A stretch of DNA of 47,573 bases. It comes from Deltaproteobacteria bacterium (GTDB lineage: Bacteria; Myxococcota_A; UBA9160; SMWR01). Where the stretch lies: the NCBI GenBank assembly GCA_002729515.1, contig PBYF01000112.1, positions 1-47,573 of the forward strand, read 5' to 3'. The notes under the pieces are model-generated. The model had not been told where the DNA came from. It searched no databases and saw nothing but the letters and a program-made list of their open reading frames with translations. Positions 7,961 to 18,748 of the stretch are shown piece after piece. The translations under genes were made by a program, and so were the position numbers. The number at the start of each line of letters is the position of its first letter. Within the stretch, counting starts at the first letter, position 1.

Positions 7961-9430
7961 CTAGCTCCGAACCGTCCCGTCCTCGGCGCAATCCAGTGCC
8001 GGAAGCACCAGACGGAAGCGCGCGCCGCCTCCGTCCCTCGATTCGAGCGCCAGGGATCCGCCCAACTCCTCCGCCAGTCGCAATGAGTTCGACAGTCCGA
8101 GACCCGTCGCCTGTCCCACCTCCTTGGTACTGAAGAACGGGTCGAAGATGCGGTCTCGGTCTTCTTCTGCGATCCCGGGACCGTTGTCGTCCACGGTGCA
8201 GGCAACCGCGTCGGAGTGGACGCGGTTCTCGAACCGGTCATCGCAGTCTCCTGTGCGCCTCGCCCGCACCGCACCCCTTATGCAGACATGCACCACGGCG
8301 TCCGGTGTACCGGCGAGGACATCCGCCGCATTGAGAAGCAGGTTGAGCAGGATTTGCCCCACTTGACCGCGATCGGCGAAGGCCGCGGGCGGATCTCCAT
8401 CTCTGGTGATTTCGATCGACACTCCGGCATAACGCCTCTGGGCCCGGACCAGATCGGCCGTCTCTTCGGCCAGCGCCAGCAGGTCGACCGCAACGAGTTC
8501 GGCGCGCGGCGGTCGCGAAAAGTCGAGGAGTTGCCGAAGGATCCGACGCACGCGTTCGCCCTCGTCGAGCGCGCGGCTCAGATGCCCCCGGCTCCGTTCC
8601 GAGAGATCGGCATCGCGTCGCGCCAAGTCGACGAAGGCGAGGACGGCACCCATGGGATTTCCGACTTCGTGGGCCACGCCCGCAGCCAGACTTCCGACGG
8701 CGGCCAGACGCTGAGTCCTGTCGAGTCCCTCGTGGGCCTCGCGCAGCTCCCGGTTGCTCCGCCGCAATTCGGCGACCGCCTTCTCGAGTGCCTGGCTGCG
8801 CGACTCGACGGCATCGACCATCGCATTGAAGGCACGGGCCACGTCGAAGATCTCGCGCGGGCCGTCGGCCGGGGCACGCGCCCCGAGCTGGCCCTCCGCT
8901 ATGGCGCACGCCGCAGCGTCCAGACGCTGCAGTGGCCGCACCAGGCGCCGCCGGAGCAGCGCCAGTCCGAATCCGGTGAAGACCGCCACGTCCGCGACCA
9001 CCAGGACGATCAACCAGGTCACCGAGACTGTGGGGGCGAGACGTGCCACGCGAACCTCTCCACCGATCGGTGACGCGAAATACAAGGGCTCCCACGGCCG
9101 GCCGGCGCGCAGCAGCGCGCGTCCCTCGGACCGGGCGATCTCGGCCAGCGCAGCGGTCTCCGGATCCAGCGGCTGCCCGTGAGGGCCGTGCGCACGGGCG
9201 GGGGCACCGTTGGGAATGCTCCACCAGCGCAGTTCCGGCGTCGCCGCAGCAGTCAGCGGCAACGGACGCGCGGCATCTTCGAAAAGGGCACGGCCCGCAA
9301 GGCGCTGGAGCAACTCCGCCTGCCGCTCATGAGTCCGCACCAGCAGCAGACCCACAACCGCCGTGGCCGTGAGCATGACCAGCGAGAAGCTGGCGAGAAT
9401 CTCGGCCTGGAGGCCCCCGCGCAGCGCCAC
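7961..9430 (-). CDS. Membrane histidine kinase with HAMP domain, next to pilR
   Basis: A 489-residue sensor kinase. Two membrane segments (about 10-31 and 137-158) flank a periplasmic loop of roughly 105 residues. A HAMP linker (about 160-212) and a short coiled coil follow. The HisKA box is GVAHEVGNPMG with phospho-acceptor His near residue 254, and the catalytic domain has the N box (LLNLLLNAAD) and G boxes (DNGPGI, GLGLS). It begins with GTG six bases after the pilR stop, so it is probably co-transcribed with pilB-T-C-S-R. Likely partner regulators are PilR or an unlinked one. In several related genomes pilA lies at this place. No pilA is seen here. Confidence 0.85.
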   Translation of the reverse strand: MALRGGLQAEILASFSLVMLTATAVVGLLLVRTHERQAELLQRLAGRALFEDAARPLPLTAAATPELRWWSIPNGAPARAHGPHGQPLDPETAALAEIARSEGRALLRAGRPWEPLYFASPIGGEVRVARLAPTVSVTWLIVLVVADVAVFTGFGLALLRRRLVRPLQRLDAAACAIAEGQLGARAPADGPREIFDVARAFNAMVDAVESRSQALEKAVAELRRSNRELREAHEGLDRTQRLAAVGSLAAGVAHEVGNPMGAVLAFVDLARRDADLSERSRGHLSRALDEGERVRRILRQLLDFSRPPRAELVAVDLLALAEETADLVRAQRRYAGVSIEITRDGDPPAAFADRGQVGQILLNLLLNAADVLAGTPDAVVHVCIRGAVRARRTGDCDDRFENRVHSDAVACTVDDNGPGIAEEDRDRIFDPFFSTKEVGQATGLGLSNSLRLAEELGGSLALESRDGGGARFRLVLPALDCAEDGTVRS

Positions 9431-9436
9431 CGGCGC

Positions 9437-10825
9437 CTAATCCACCCCGCCGGCCCCGGGCGCATCGAGTCCGAGCTTCTCGTAGCGGTAGCGGAACGAG
9501 CGGAACGAGATCCCCAGCAGTCTTGCCGCCTTCTTCTTCACGCCCCCGGCGGCACTGAGCGCCTCAGCCAGCCAGCCCCGCTCGTAGTCCTCCAGAATCG
9601 CATCCAGGTCGACCCCCTCTGAGGTCATGCGGGGGCTCCCACCGGCAGCAGGGGGATTGAGCAGGGCCGGCGGCAAACCGCCCACGTCGATCGTCTCGGA
9701 GCGCGAGAGCGCGATGGCACGTTCGATGACGTTCTCGAGTTCGCGAACATTTCCCGGAAACGGATAGGCCAGGAGCTTCGCCATGGCAGCTTCGCTGCAA
9801 CCCGTCACCCGCTTGCCGAGTTCCTGCGAGTATTTTTCGATGAAGTGATCGACGAGCAGAGCCACGTCGTCGCGTCGGTCCCGGAGCGGGGGCAGACGGA
9901 TTTCGATCACGTTGATCCGGTAGAAGAGATCCTCACGGAAGCGTCCTAACTCCACCTCGGATTCGAGTTCCCGATTCGTTGCAGCAAGGATACGAATGTC
10001 GGTGTGCTGATCTTCGGTAGCCCCCACACGACGGAAAGATTTCTCCTGGATCGCGCGCAGCAACTTGACCTGCAGGGGTGCCGACAGCTCCCCCACCTCG
10101 TCGAGAAAGAGCGTGCCCCCGTCGGCGACCTCGAACAGGCCCGCCTTGGCCTCTACGGCACCGGTGAAGGCACCTTTGACGTGGCCGAAGAGCTCTGACT
10201 CGAGCAGGTTCTCTGGAATCGCGGCACAGTTCACCACCACGAAGGGCTTTTCCGTCCGGTCGCCGCCCTGGTGGATCGACCGCGCAATCATCTCCTTGCC
10301 CGTTCCACTCTCGCCCGTGACGAGCACATTGGCCTTCGTATTCGCAACCTGGGCCACCAGGTCGTAGATCTGCTGCATCGCAGAGCTCGAACCGATGATC
10401 GAGCGATCGCGGCTTCGGAGTGCACTGCGAAGCCGACGGTTCTCACTGAAGAGAAGCTTCTTCTCCAGCGCCTTCTCCACTGCCAGCCGAACCGCATCGA
10501 CCTGGAAGGGTTTCGTGATGTAGTCGTAGGCGCCCAGCTTCATCGCCGCGAGCGCGGTCTCGGTGCTGGCGTAGGCCGTAATCATCACCACTAGCGTCTC
10601 CGGCGAGTGCTCCTGGGCAACGCGCAATAGATCCAGACCCGATCCATCGGGCATCTGGATGTCGCTGATCAGCACGTCGACCTCATCGCTCTCGAGCGCC
10701 AGACGGCCGCTCGCCACATCCCCCGCGGTGATGACTTCGTAGCCCTCGCGCTGCAAGAAGATCTCGAGGAACTCCCGCATGCTGCGTTCGTCATCGACCA
10801 CGAGAATGCGCGCCCCGTTGCTCAC
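9437..10825 (-). CDS. pilR: PilR, sigma-54-dependent response regulator
   Basis: A 462-residue NtrC-family activator. The receiver domain (1-120) has the acidic pocket DD11-12, phospho-acceptor Asp55 and Lys105. The AAA+ domain has Walker A (GESGTGKE) and an intact GAFTGA loop for contact with sigma-54. The C-terminal Fis-type helix-turn-helix ends in ISFRSFRYRYEKLGL, which is very characteristic of PilR. It starts with GTG overlapping the pilS stop (GTGA). PilR activates RpoN-dependent pilin genes when phosphorylated by PilS. Probable targets here are the two sigma-54 sites in the pilY1/minor-pilin gap. Confidence 0.93.
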   Translation of the reverse strand: MSNGARILVVDDERSMREFLEIFLQREGYEVITAGDVASGRLALESDEVDVLISDIQMPDGSGLDLLRVAQEHSPETLVVMITAYASTETALAAMKLGAYDYITKPFQVDAVRLAVEKALEKKLLFSENRRLRSALRSRDRSIIGSSSAMQQIYDLVAQVANTKANVLVTGESGTGKEMIARSIHQGGDRTEKPFVVVNCAAIPENLLESELFGHVKGAFTGAVEAKAGLFEVADGGTLFLDEVGELSAPLQVKLLRAIQEKSFRRVGATEDQHTDIRILAATNRELESEVELGRFREDLFYRINVIEIRLPPLRDRRDDVALLVDHFIEKYSQELGKRVTGCSEAAMAKLLAYPFPGNVRELENVIERAIALSRSETIDVGGLPPALLNPPAAGGSPRMTSEGVDLDAILEDYERGWLAEALSAAGGVKKKAARLLGISFRSFRYRYEKLGLDAPGAGGVD

Positions 10826-12522
10826 GTCCGAGCCTCCGCCCGCGGTAGCCCGATTCGCACCGCGGTCCCGCAGTTCTCACCGCTCTCCACCCGGATACTC
10901 CCCCCGTGCTCCTCGATGATTCGATGCACGATCGCCAGCCCCAGGCCAGAGCCCTCCGTTTTTGTCGTGAAAAAGGGGTCGAAGACGTGCTCGAGAACCT
11001 CGGGAGGCATCCCCGTCCCGGCATCTCGCACGCAGATCTCCACCCAACCCTCCTCGTCTCCTCTGTTTCGGCCCTCCCCGGGGCCCTCTTGAGGAGCGGC
11101 CCCTGCGCCCACCTCGATGCGGATCTCGCCGCCGCCGGGCATGGCCTGCCAGGCATTGAGGCAGAGGTTCCAGAGCACCTGGCGCAGCTGGTCCGGATCG
11201 GCCTCTACGGCCAGTGCTTCGGGTACGTCCAACTCCAACCGAATGCCCTCGGGCAGAGCCTTGGCGAGCATCTCAGCCAGGTCCTCCACGGCGCGCCGCA
11301 CCACGACGAGTTCCGGCTTGATCGGCCCCGGGCGTGCGTAACGCAAGAAACCGCCGATCAGCGCGTCCAGGCGATCGGTCTCCCGCAGCACGATCTCCAT
11401 GAGCCGACCCCTGGAGTCCGCCGCAACGTCCCCTCGCTCGCTCTGTAGGATCTGGATCGAACCGGCAATCGCGGCGAGCGGATTGCGTATCTCGTGCGCG
11501 ATGCTGGCCGAAAGCTCGCCGACCGCGGCGAGCCGCTCGGAACGGCGCAACTCGACCTCCATCGCCACCACCACACTCACGTCCTGAAAGATCACCACAC
11601 GGCCGGAGGCCCGGCCCTCGCCGTCGCGCAGCACGTACGAGCCGACCCCGAGATGACGGTCCGAGCCGTCGGGGGCGCAAAAGGGCATACGGTAACGTTC
11701 GCCCATCGCAACAGCGCCCGGTGTTTCGCGGTGCACCTCGCAACCCGGCAGCACGTCTGCGAGTGCACGCCCCTGGGCCACGCCGGCAGTGAGGCCCGTG
11801 ATCCGCTCGGCCTCGGGGTTGAACGATGTGATGCGACCATCCGCATCGGTGGTGAGCAGACCACTCATCAGGCTCTCCACCGTATGGCGGTGCAAGCTCG
11901 CCAGATGTTCGAACGCCCGGGTCCGCTGGCGCAACGCGTGGGCCAGGGTGCTCGCCAGCGCCGCTCCAATCGTGATCGCAGCGCCGTGAAAGCCCCAGAC
12001 AGCCCAGAGCACCGCCGAAGACAGACCGTCCTCTCCCCCGCGCCCCATGGACGCCGCCAGCAGCACGGCGCCGTAGCTCGCGATGCCAAGACCCGCCGCC
12101 AGCAACACCCCCCGACGCTCGAAGAGAAGCGCGCTGTAGAGCGCCACCACCACGTAGAGGAAGCCGAAGAGCGAGTCCGGCCCGCCCGAGAAGTGCACCA
12201 GGGCCGAAACGATCGCAATATCCGCGGCGATGTTGAGGGCGCCGAAGCCCTGCGGCCTGCGAATGCGCGGCAGCAACACGCCCATCAGCACCGTGGCCAG
12301 AAACGCAATCGCAACCGTGGTGTAGAGACCCACGCGCCCGGGATCACCGATCTCGTCCAGCGTCGAATCGACGGCAAGCGCGATCCCGAGACTCACCAGG
12401 GCGAGTCCCAGCCGCGCCGCCATCAGCACGACCAACCGCTGCTCCAGGGGATTGCCCCCACTGAGGAGCCCGAGCGAGCCCCCGGTGCGGCGAGCTTCCG
12501 ATTCCGGCGCACCCGTAGACAC
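10822..12522 (-). CDS. pilS: PilS, membrane sensor histidine kinase
   Basis: About 566 residues from the GTG at 12522. The open frame extends to 12606, but that would overlap pilC. Six hydrophobic segments fill residues 28-195, as in PilS. A PAS domain follows (about 210-320, with TTDADGRITSFNPEAERITG). The HisKA box is SIAHEIRNPLAAI with His343, and the ATPase domain has N, G1 and G2 motifs (NLCLNAWQAM, DAGTGMPPE, GSGLGLA). PilS senses pilin level in the inner membrane and controls PilR. It lies 13 bases after pilC and overlaps pilR by four bases. The start has no clear ribosome site and is the least certain point. Confidence 0.9.
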   Translation of the reverse strand: MSTGAPESEARRTGGSLGLLSGGNPLEQRLVVLMAARLGLALVSLGIALAVDSTLDEIGDPGRVGLYTTVAIAFLATVLMGVLLPRIRRPQGFGALNIAADIAIVSALVHFSGGPDSLFGFLYVVVALYSALLFERRGVLLAAGLGIASYGAVLLAASMGRGGEDGLSSAVLWAVWGFHGAAITIGAALASTLAHALRQRTRAFEHLASLHRHTVESLMSGLLTTDADGRITSFNPEAERITGLTAGVAQGRALADVLPGCEVHRETPGAVAMGERYRMPFCAPDGSDRHLGVGSYVLRDGEGRASGRVVIFQDVSVVVAMEVELRRSERLAAVGELSASIAHEIRNPLAAIAGSIQILQSERGDVAADSRGRLMEIVLRETDRLDALIGGFLRYARPGPIKPELVVVRRAVEDLAEMLAKALPEGIRLELDVPEALAVEADPDQLRQVLWNLCLNAWQAMPGGGEIRIEVGAGAAPQEGPGEGRNRGDEEGWVEICVRDAGTGMPPEVLEHVFDPFFTTKTEGSGLGLAIVHRIIEEHGGSIRVESGENCGTAVRIGLPRAEART

Positions 12523-12535
12523 GGCGGAGGTTCTT

Positions 12536-13747
12536 CTAACCGACCGTATCCGCGATCTTGAAGATCGGCAGGTACATCGCCACGAGCAGGCTGCCAACGG
12601 TTCCACCCAGTACGACCAGCATCGCGGGCTCGAGCAGCGCCGTCAGGGCTTCGACCGCCGCGTCGACTTCGTCTTCGTAAAAGTCCGCGATCTTGCTGAG
12701 CATCGACTCCATGGCACCCGTTTCCTCGCCCACCGCGATCATCTGCACGACCATGCCCGGGAAGACATTGGACTCCGACAGGGGCTCCGCGATCGTCTTG
12801 CCCTCGGAGATGGCGGCCTTGACGTCGTTGAGCGCCTCTTCGATCACGACATTGCCCGCAGTGCGCGAGACGATGTCGAGACCATCGAGGATGGGAACGC
12901 CGCTGGCGATCATGGTTCCCAGCGTCCGGCTGAAGCGAGCCACCGCCACCTTCCGCAGCAGGGACCCGAAGACCGGCAACTTCAGCAGGGTCTTGTCGAC
13001 GAGCTTGCGAAATCTCGGTGATCGCCGCCGCGCCTGGACGAAGGCTACCGTGAATACCGCAAGTCCGGCGAGGAGGATCCCTATCCAATCCTGCATCCAG
13101 TGGGAGATATTGATGACGATCTGAGTCGGACCGGGCAGTACGCCGCCGAAATCGGCAAACATCTTCTCGAAGGTCGGAATGATCTTGACTAGCATCAACA
13201 CGACGACGGCAGCCGCGACCACGAGTACCGTACTCGGGTAGACCATCGCGCCCTTCACCTTTCGGGCCAGGGCATCCGCCTTCTCCAGGTAGACCGCCAA
13301 ACGGTTCAGGATCGTGTCGAGGATGCCTCCGACTTCGCCGGCGTGGACGAGGTTCACGTAGAGCGCATCGAAGGGCTTCGGGTGCTTGCGCAATGCGTCG
13401 GCGAAGGTCGAGCCCTGCTCGACGTCCTGCTTCACCGTCTGGATGATCCCGCGAAAGGTCGTGTTATCCTGCTGGTTTCCCAGGATCTCGAGGCACTGCA
13501 CGAGCGGCAGACCCGCGTCGATCATCGTCGCGAACTGCCGGGTGAAGATGACCAGTTCCCTGGTCTTGATGCCCGGCTTGAGGAAGGGAAGGTACTCGCT
13601 CATATCCTTCGCCTTCTTCTTCACGGTCACGGGCATGAGCAGCTGGGCCCGCAGCTGAGTCATCACCGCCTGATCGTTGGCAGCCTCGATTTCGCCGTTC
13701 TTCACGGTTCCCTGACGGGTCCGCGCTTTCCACGAATAGACCGGCAT
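12536..13747 (-). CDS. pilC: PilC, type IV pilus inner-membrane platform protein
   Basis: A 403-residue protein of the GspF/PilC family with two repeated cytoplasmic T2SSF domains and three membrane segments. The repeats are recognisable (FTRQFATMIDAGLPLVQCLE and FSRTLGTMIASGVPILDGLD), as are the paired GEVGGILD and GEETGAMES motifs. PilC is the platform that PilB and PilT act on to add or remove pilins. The ATG at 13747 has GGAGAGG upstream and begins MPVYSWKART, typical for the family. The open frame upstream of it is only the antisense shadow of pilT. Confidence 0.95.
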   Translation of the reverse strand: MPVYSWKARTRQGTVKNGEIEAANDQAVMTQLRAQLLMPVTVKKKAKDMSEYLPFLKPGIKTRELVIFTRQFATMIDAGLPLVQCLEILGNQQDNTTFRGIIQTVKQDVEQGSTFADALRKHPKPFDALYVNLVHAGEVGGILDTILNRLAVYLEKADALARKVKGAMVYPSTVLVVAAAVVVLMLVKIIPTFEKMFADFGGVLPGPTQIVINISHWMQDWIGILLAGLAVFTVAFVQARRRSPRFRKLVDKTLLKLPVFGSLLRKVAVARFSRTLGTMIASGVPILDGLDIVSRTAGNVVIEEALNDVKAAISEGKTIAEPLSESNVFPGMVVQMIAVGEETGAMESMLSKIADFYEDEVDAAVEALTALLEPAMLVVLGGTVGSLLVAMYLPIFKIADTVG

Positions 13748-13791
13748 CGCCTCTCCCCTCCTCCGCCGAAAAGACCGGCGCTCCGAGTTCT

Positions 13792-14913
13792 TCAGGCCGA
13801 CTTCTTCGACCGCACCGGCGGCCGCTGCGCCGGCGGCCGCGCCGCAGTCGCGCCCTGCCCGATCAGGTTCCGGAGCTCGTCGGCATCCGGAGTCCGGGCC
13901 ATCGCCGTCTCGAGAGAAATGAGGCGGCGCTGATAGAGCGCCGCCAATGACTGGTTCATGGTCTGCATTCCAGACACTTCCTGGCCCATCTGCATCGAGG
14001 AGTAGATCTGGTGGACCTTGTCCTCGCGGATCAGGTTCCGGATCGCCGAGTTGGGGATCATGACCTCGAGCGCCATCGCCCGGCCCGGCCCGTTCGCACG
14101 CGGCAGCAGGCTCTGGCAGAGGACCCCCTCGAGCACAAAGGAGAGCTGGGCCCGCACCTGGGACTGCTGATGAGGCGAGAACACGTCGACGATGCGGTTG
14201 ATCGTCTGCACCGCCGAGTTCGTATGCAGCGTCGCGAACGCCAGATGGCCCGTCTCGGCAACGCTGAGCGCCGCCTCGATCGTCTCCAGGTCGCGCATCT
14301 CGCCGATCAGCAAGACGTCGGGATCCTGGCGCAGAATGTACTTGAGCGCGTTCTTGAAGCTGTCGGTATCTGATCCGATCTCGCGCTGGTTCACCACGCA
14401 GCCCTTGTGCTGATGGAGATACTCGATCGGGTCCTCGATGGTGACGATGTGCTCGCTCCGCTCGGTGTTGATCTTGTCGATGAGGGCGGCGAGCGTCGTC
14501 GACTTCCCCGAGCCCGTCGGCCCGGTGACGAGCACCAGGCCTCGCGGCTTGGCCCCCAGATCGGCCACCGAACGCGGCAGACCGAGTTCCTCGAAGGACT
14601 TGATCTTGAAGGGAATCGCGCGGAACGCGCCGGCGATGTTGCCGCGCTGAACGAAGATATTCCCTCGGAACCGGGAGAGTCGCTGCACGCTGAACGAGAG
14701 GTCGAGCTCGTTGCGCTCCTCGAATGCGTGCTTCTGGGCATCGGTGAGCACCGAGTAGCAGAGTTGCTTGGTCTCGGACGGCGAGAGCGGGGGGACCTTG
14801 AGCGGGTGCAGCTTGCCATCGATACGAAGCTGCGGTGCGGTTCCCGTGGTCACGTGAAGATCGCTCGCGCCCTTCTCGATCATGGCCTTGAGGAACTGGT
14901 GCATATTCGCCAC
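13792..14913 (-). CDS. pilT: PilT, pilus retraction ATPase
   Basis: A 373-residue hexameric secretion ATPase. Walker A is GPTGSGKST (131-139). The Asp box, Walker B (LLIGEMRD) and His box (TLHTNSAVQTINR) follow, together with the PilT-type AIRNLIRE segment near the C-terminus that is needed for retraction. The tail is Ala/Pro/Lys-rich. The start is GTG (VANMHQ) with GGAG upstream. The ATG three codons on is an alternative. It lies between pilB and pilC, the usual order in Geobacter- and Myxococcus-like pilus loci. PilT depolymerises pili to power twitching. Confidence 0.95.
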   Translation of the reverse strand: MANMHQFLKAMIEKGASDLHVTTGTAPQLRIDGKLHPLKVPPLSPSETKQLCYSVLTDAQKHAFEERNELDLSFSVQRLSRFRGNIFVQRGNIAGAFRAIPFKIKSFEELGLPRSVADLGAKPRGLVLVTGPTGSGKSTTLAALIDKINTERSEHIVTIEDPIEYLHQHKGCVVNQREIGSDTDSFKNALKYILRQDPDVLLIGEMRDLETIEAALSVAETGHLAFATLHTNSAVQTINRIVDVFSPHQQSQVRAQLSFVLEGVLCQSLLPRANGPGRAMALEVMIPNSAIRNLIREDKVHQIYSSMQMGQEVSGMQTMNQSLAALYQRRLISLETAMARTPDADELRNLIGQGATAARPPAQRPPVRSKKSA

Positions 14914-14924
14914 GTCTTGACTCC

Positions 14925-16625
<1,701 letters not shown>

Positions 16626-16727
16626 CTGTCCCCCCGGATCCACCGCACAGAACTGCCCTTCCCGGCCCTATCCGCACGGAAAGCGTTTGAAACCCGGTAG
16701 GTTATTCGGCGATTCCGGCGTTCGGCT

Positions 16728-17765
16728 TTACGCCGATTCGCTGGCGTCTCCGGCGCGGTCGATATCCCCGAGGGAAGTGCTCCGAAGCCAGAGGACCCCG
16801 AGCCCAATCCCGGTCAGAGTCAGCCACATGACCGCGTGCAGCAGCGTGCCGGCGGCCAGGGCTTCCTCGCTCGGCACCCCGAATCCGACCAGCGCCAGCT
16901 GGCAAGCCCAGTGGAAGATCCCGAAAAAGCCCGGGGCGCTCGGCAGCGCTACGGCCACCCCCACGACCGCCTGGGTGGTCCAGGCCGCCTCGACTGTGCG
17001 GGCCGGGGAGCCCAGGTCGAGTCCGAGGGCCCCGAAACTCGCGAGGATCGGCAATACGGAGACCACCCACCAGATCAGGACCGAGTGAAACGCGATCCAG
17101 AGCAGGTGACGGCCCCCTCGGAGCGCTCCGAGCCCCTCTTCGAACTGCGCCAGCAGCCGCTCGACGAACCCCGCCAACCTGGGAATGGGCCTCAGCAGGA
17201 ACCGGGTCCAGGCCAGCACACGCTCCGGCTTGGCCTTGAGCACGGCCAAGAAGACGATGGGCAGCACCGCCACCGGCAGCAGAAGCACAGCGCCCCGGGC
17301 GAGCACGCCATCTTCGTCTCCCCGCATGGCAATCACCATGCAGACCAGCAGGATGAGCGAAACGGTGTCGACGACGCGCTCGAGAATCACGGTGCCAAAG
17401 ACAGCGGCGGCGCTCGTCCCGGTCTCCCGGGCCAGGTACCAAGAGCGCACCACCTCGCCCATGCGCAGCGGAAAGAGGTTATTCGCCATGAACCCCACGG
17501 AAACGGCGCGAAAGAGCGCGCTCCGGGGCATGGGCTGAATCGGCTCCGTGAGATGACGCCAGCGCAGCGCCCGCAGCCACAAGAGCATCACGTAGGCCGG
17601 GACCGAAATGCCAAAGAGCAGGATCCAATCGGTCCGAGCGATCGTGCGAGCCACCTCGGCGAGGTCGACATCCTTCAGCGCGAGCCAGCCGAAGAACACG
17701 GTCACAGCAACCCCAAACCAGACCCGCCAGTCGCGCCAGCGCGGCGTCCGAGATCGCCCGGGCAC
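16728..17765 (-). CDS. YbhN/lysylphosphatidylglycerol synthase-type membrane protein
   Basis: A 345-residue integral membrane protein with about eight hydrophobic segments and the family pattern (LRALRWRHLTEP, NNLFPLRMGEVVRSW, ILERVVDTV, ALPSAPGFFGIFHW) of the UPF0104/LPG-synthase transmembrane family. Some members flip or modify lipids and others act with glycosyltransferases. The substrate cannot be read here. The GTG start lies 20 bases after ribF, so the two are probably co-transcribed. GGAGG sits close to the start. Confidence 0.8.
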   Translation of the reverse strand: MPGRSRTPRWRDWRVWFGVAVTVFFGWLALKDVDLAEVARTIARTDWILLFGISVPAYVMLLWLRALRWRHLTEPIQPMPRSALFRAVSVGFMANNLFPLRMGEVVRSWYLARETGTSAAAVFGTVILERVVDTVSLILLVCMVIAMRGDEDGVLARGAVLLLPVAVLPIVFLAVLKAKPERVLAWTRFLLRPIPRLAGFVERLLAQFEEGLGALRGGRHLLWIAFHSVLIWWVVSVLPILASFGALGLDLGSPARTVEAAWTTQAVVGVAVALPSAPGFFGIFHWACQLALVGFGVPSEEALAAGTLLHAVMWLTLTGIGLGVLWLRSTSLGDIDRAGDASESA

Positions 17766-17785
17766 GACCTCCGGGGGATGGGCGC

Positions 17786-18733
17786 TCAGCGCGACACCCG
17801 GCGCTGGGCTTCGGCGACATCCGCCCGAATCTGCTCGCGCAGGGCCTGCACTCCATCGAAGCGCCGCTCGGCGCGCAGATGGTGCTCGAAGAAAACCTCG
17901 ATTCGGCGCCCGTAGAGGTCGCCGTCGAAATTCACCAGGTGGGCCTCGGCAACCACGCGGCCGGCTTCCTCGAAGGTCGGGCGCGTCCCCACATTCATCA
18001 CAGCCACCCAGGACGTTCCCGCTTCGGGGTCTCCGGAATCCATGAGGCGCGCCCGGCCGGCGTAGACCCCGGCCGACGGCAACACCTCGTTCTCGGCGGC
18101 CAGATTCGCGGTCGGAAAGCCCAACTCGCGCCCGCGCTGTTCTCCAACGACCACGATGCCCCGCACGCTGTAGCTTCGCCCGAGCATCGCGTTCGCTTTC
18201 TCCAGCTGCGCCCCGCCCAGCAACTCCCGGATCCGGGTCGAGTTCACGTCTCCGGCGTCGACCCTCACCTCCGGGATGATCGTCACCGCGAAGCCGAGCT
18301 GCGGCCCGATCTCCGTGAGCATCCGCATCGACCCCTCCCGGTCTCGGCCGAAGTGGAAGTCGTAGCCGACGTAGACCTCCAGCGGGGCAATGCGCTCCTG
18401 CAGGACATCGCCGATAAAGACATCGGCGGCCATCTTCGCGAAATCGAGGTCAAAAGGTTCGACGATCGCCACTTCGGTGCCGGCGGCCTCCAGCAGCTCG
18501 AGCTTCTGTTCGAGCGTCGTCAGCAGCCGGGGCGCCTTTCTGGACTGGAGCACCTTGCGCGGATGGGGCTCGAAGGTGAGCACGGCGGCCTGGCCCGAAA
18601 GTGCGCGTGCCCGCTCGACGACAGTCTCGAGAATGGCGCGATGCCCAAGGTGGATACCGTCGAAGTTCCCCACCGTCAGCACCGGACGCACCAGCGGGCG
18701 GTCGATCGTCTTCGTTCCCCGAAAAACTTCCAA
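17786..18733 (-). CDS. ribF: RibF, bifunctional riboflavin kinase/FAD synthetase
   Basis: About 315 residues. The N-terminal FAD synthetase has the nucleotidyltransferase motif GNFDGIHLGH, and the C-terminal flavokinase has GRELGFPTANLA and the late LVNFDGDLYGRRIEVFF segment. It makes FMN and FAD from riboflavin. The open frame reaches a GTG at 18769, but that would overlap the start of the divergent LptF-type gene. A TTG at 18733 follows GGAG and gives MEVFRGTK, the usual RibF beginning, so it is preferred. The two divergent starts are then only 15 bases apart. Confidence 0.92.
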   Translation of the reverse strand: MEVFRGTKTIDRPLVRPVLTVGNFDGIHLGHRAILETVVERARALSGQAAVLTFEPHPRKVLQSRKAPRLLTTLEQKLELLEAAGTEVAIVEPFDLDFAKMAADVFIGDVLQERIAPLEVYVGYDFHFGRDREGSMRMLTEIGPQLGFAVTIIPEVRVDAGDVNSTRIRELLGGAQLEKANAMLGRSYSVRGIVVVGEQRGRELGFPTANLAAENEVLPSAGVYAGRARLMDSGDPEAGTSWVAVMNVGTRPTFEEAGRVVAEAHLVNFDGDLYGRRIEVFFEHHLRAERRFDGVQALREQIRADVAEAQRRVSR

Positions 18734-18748
18734 TGCTACGCTCCGCCC

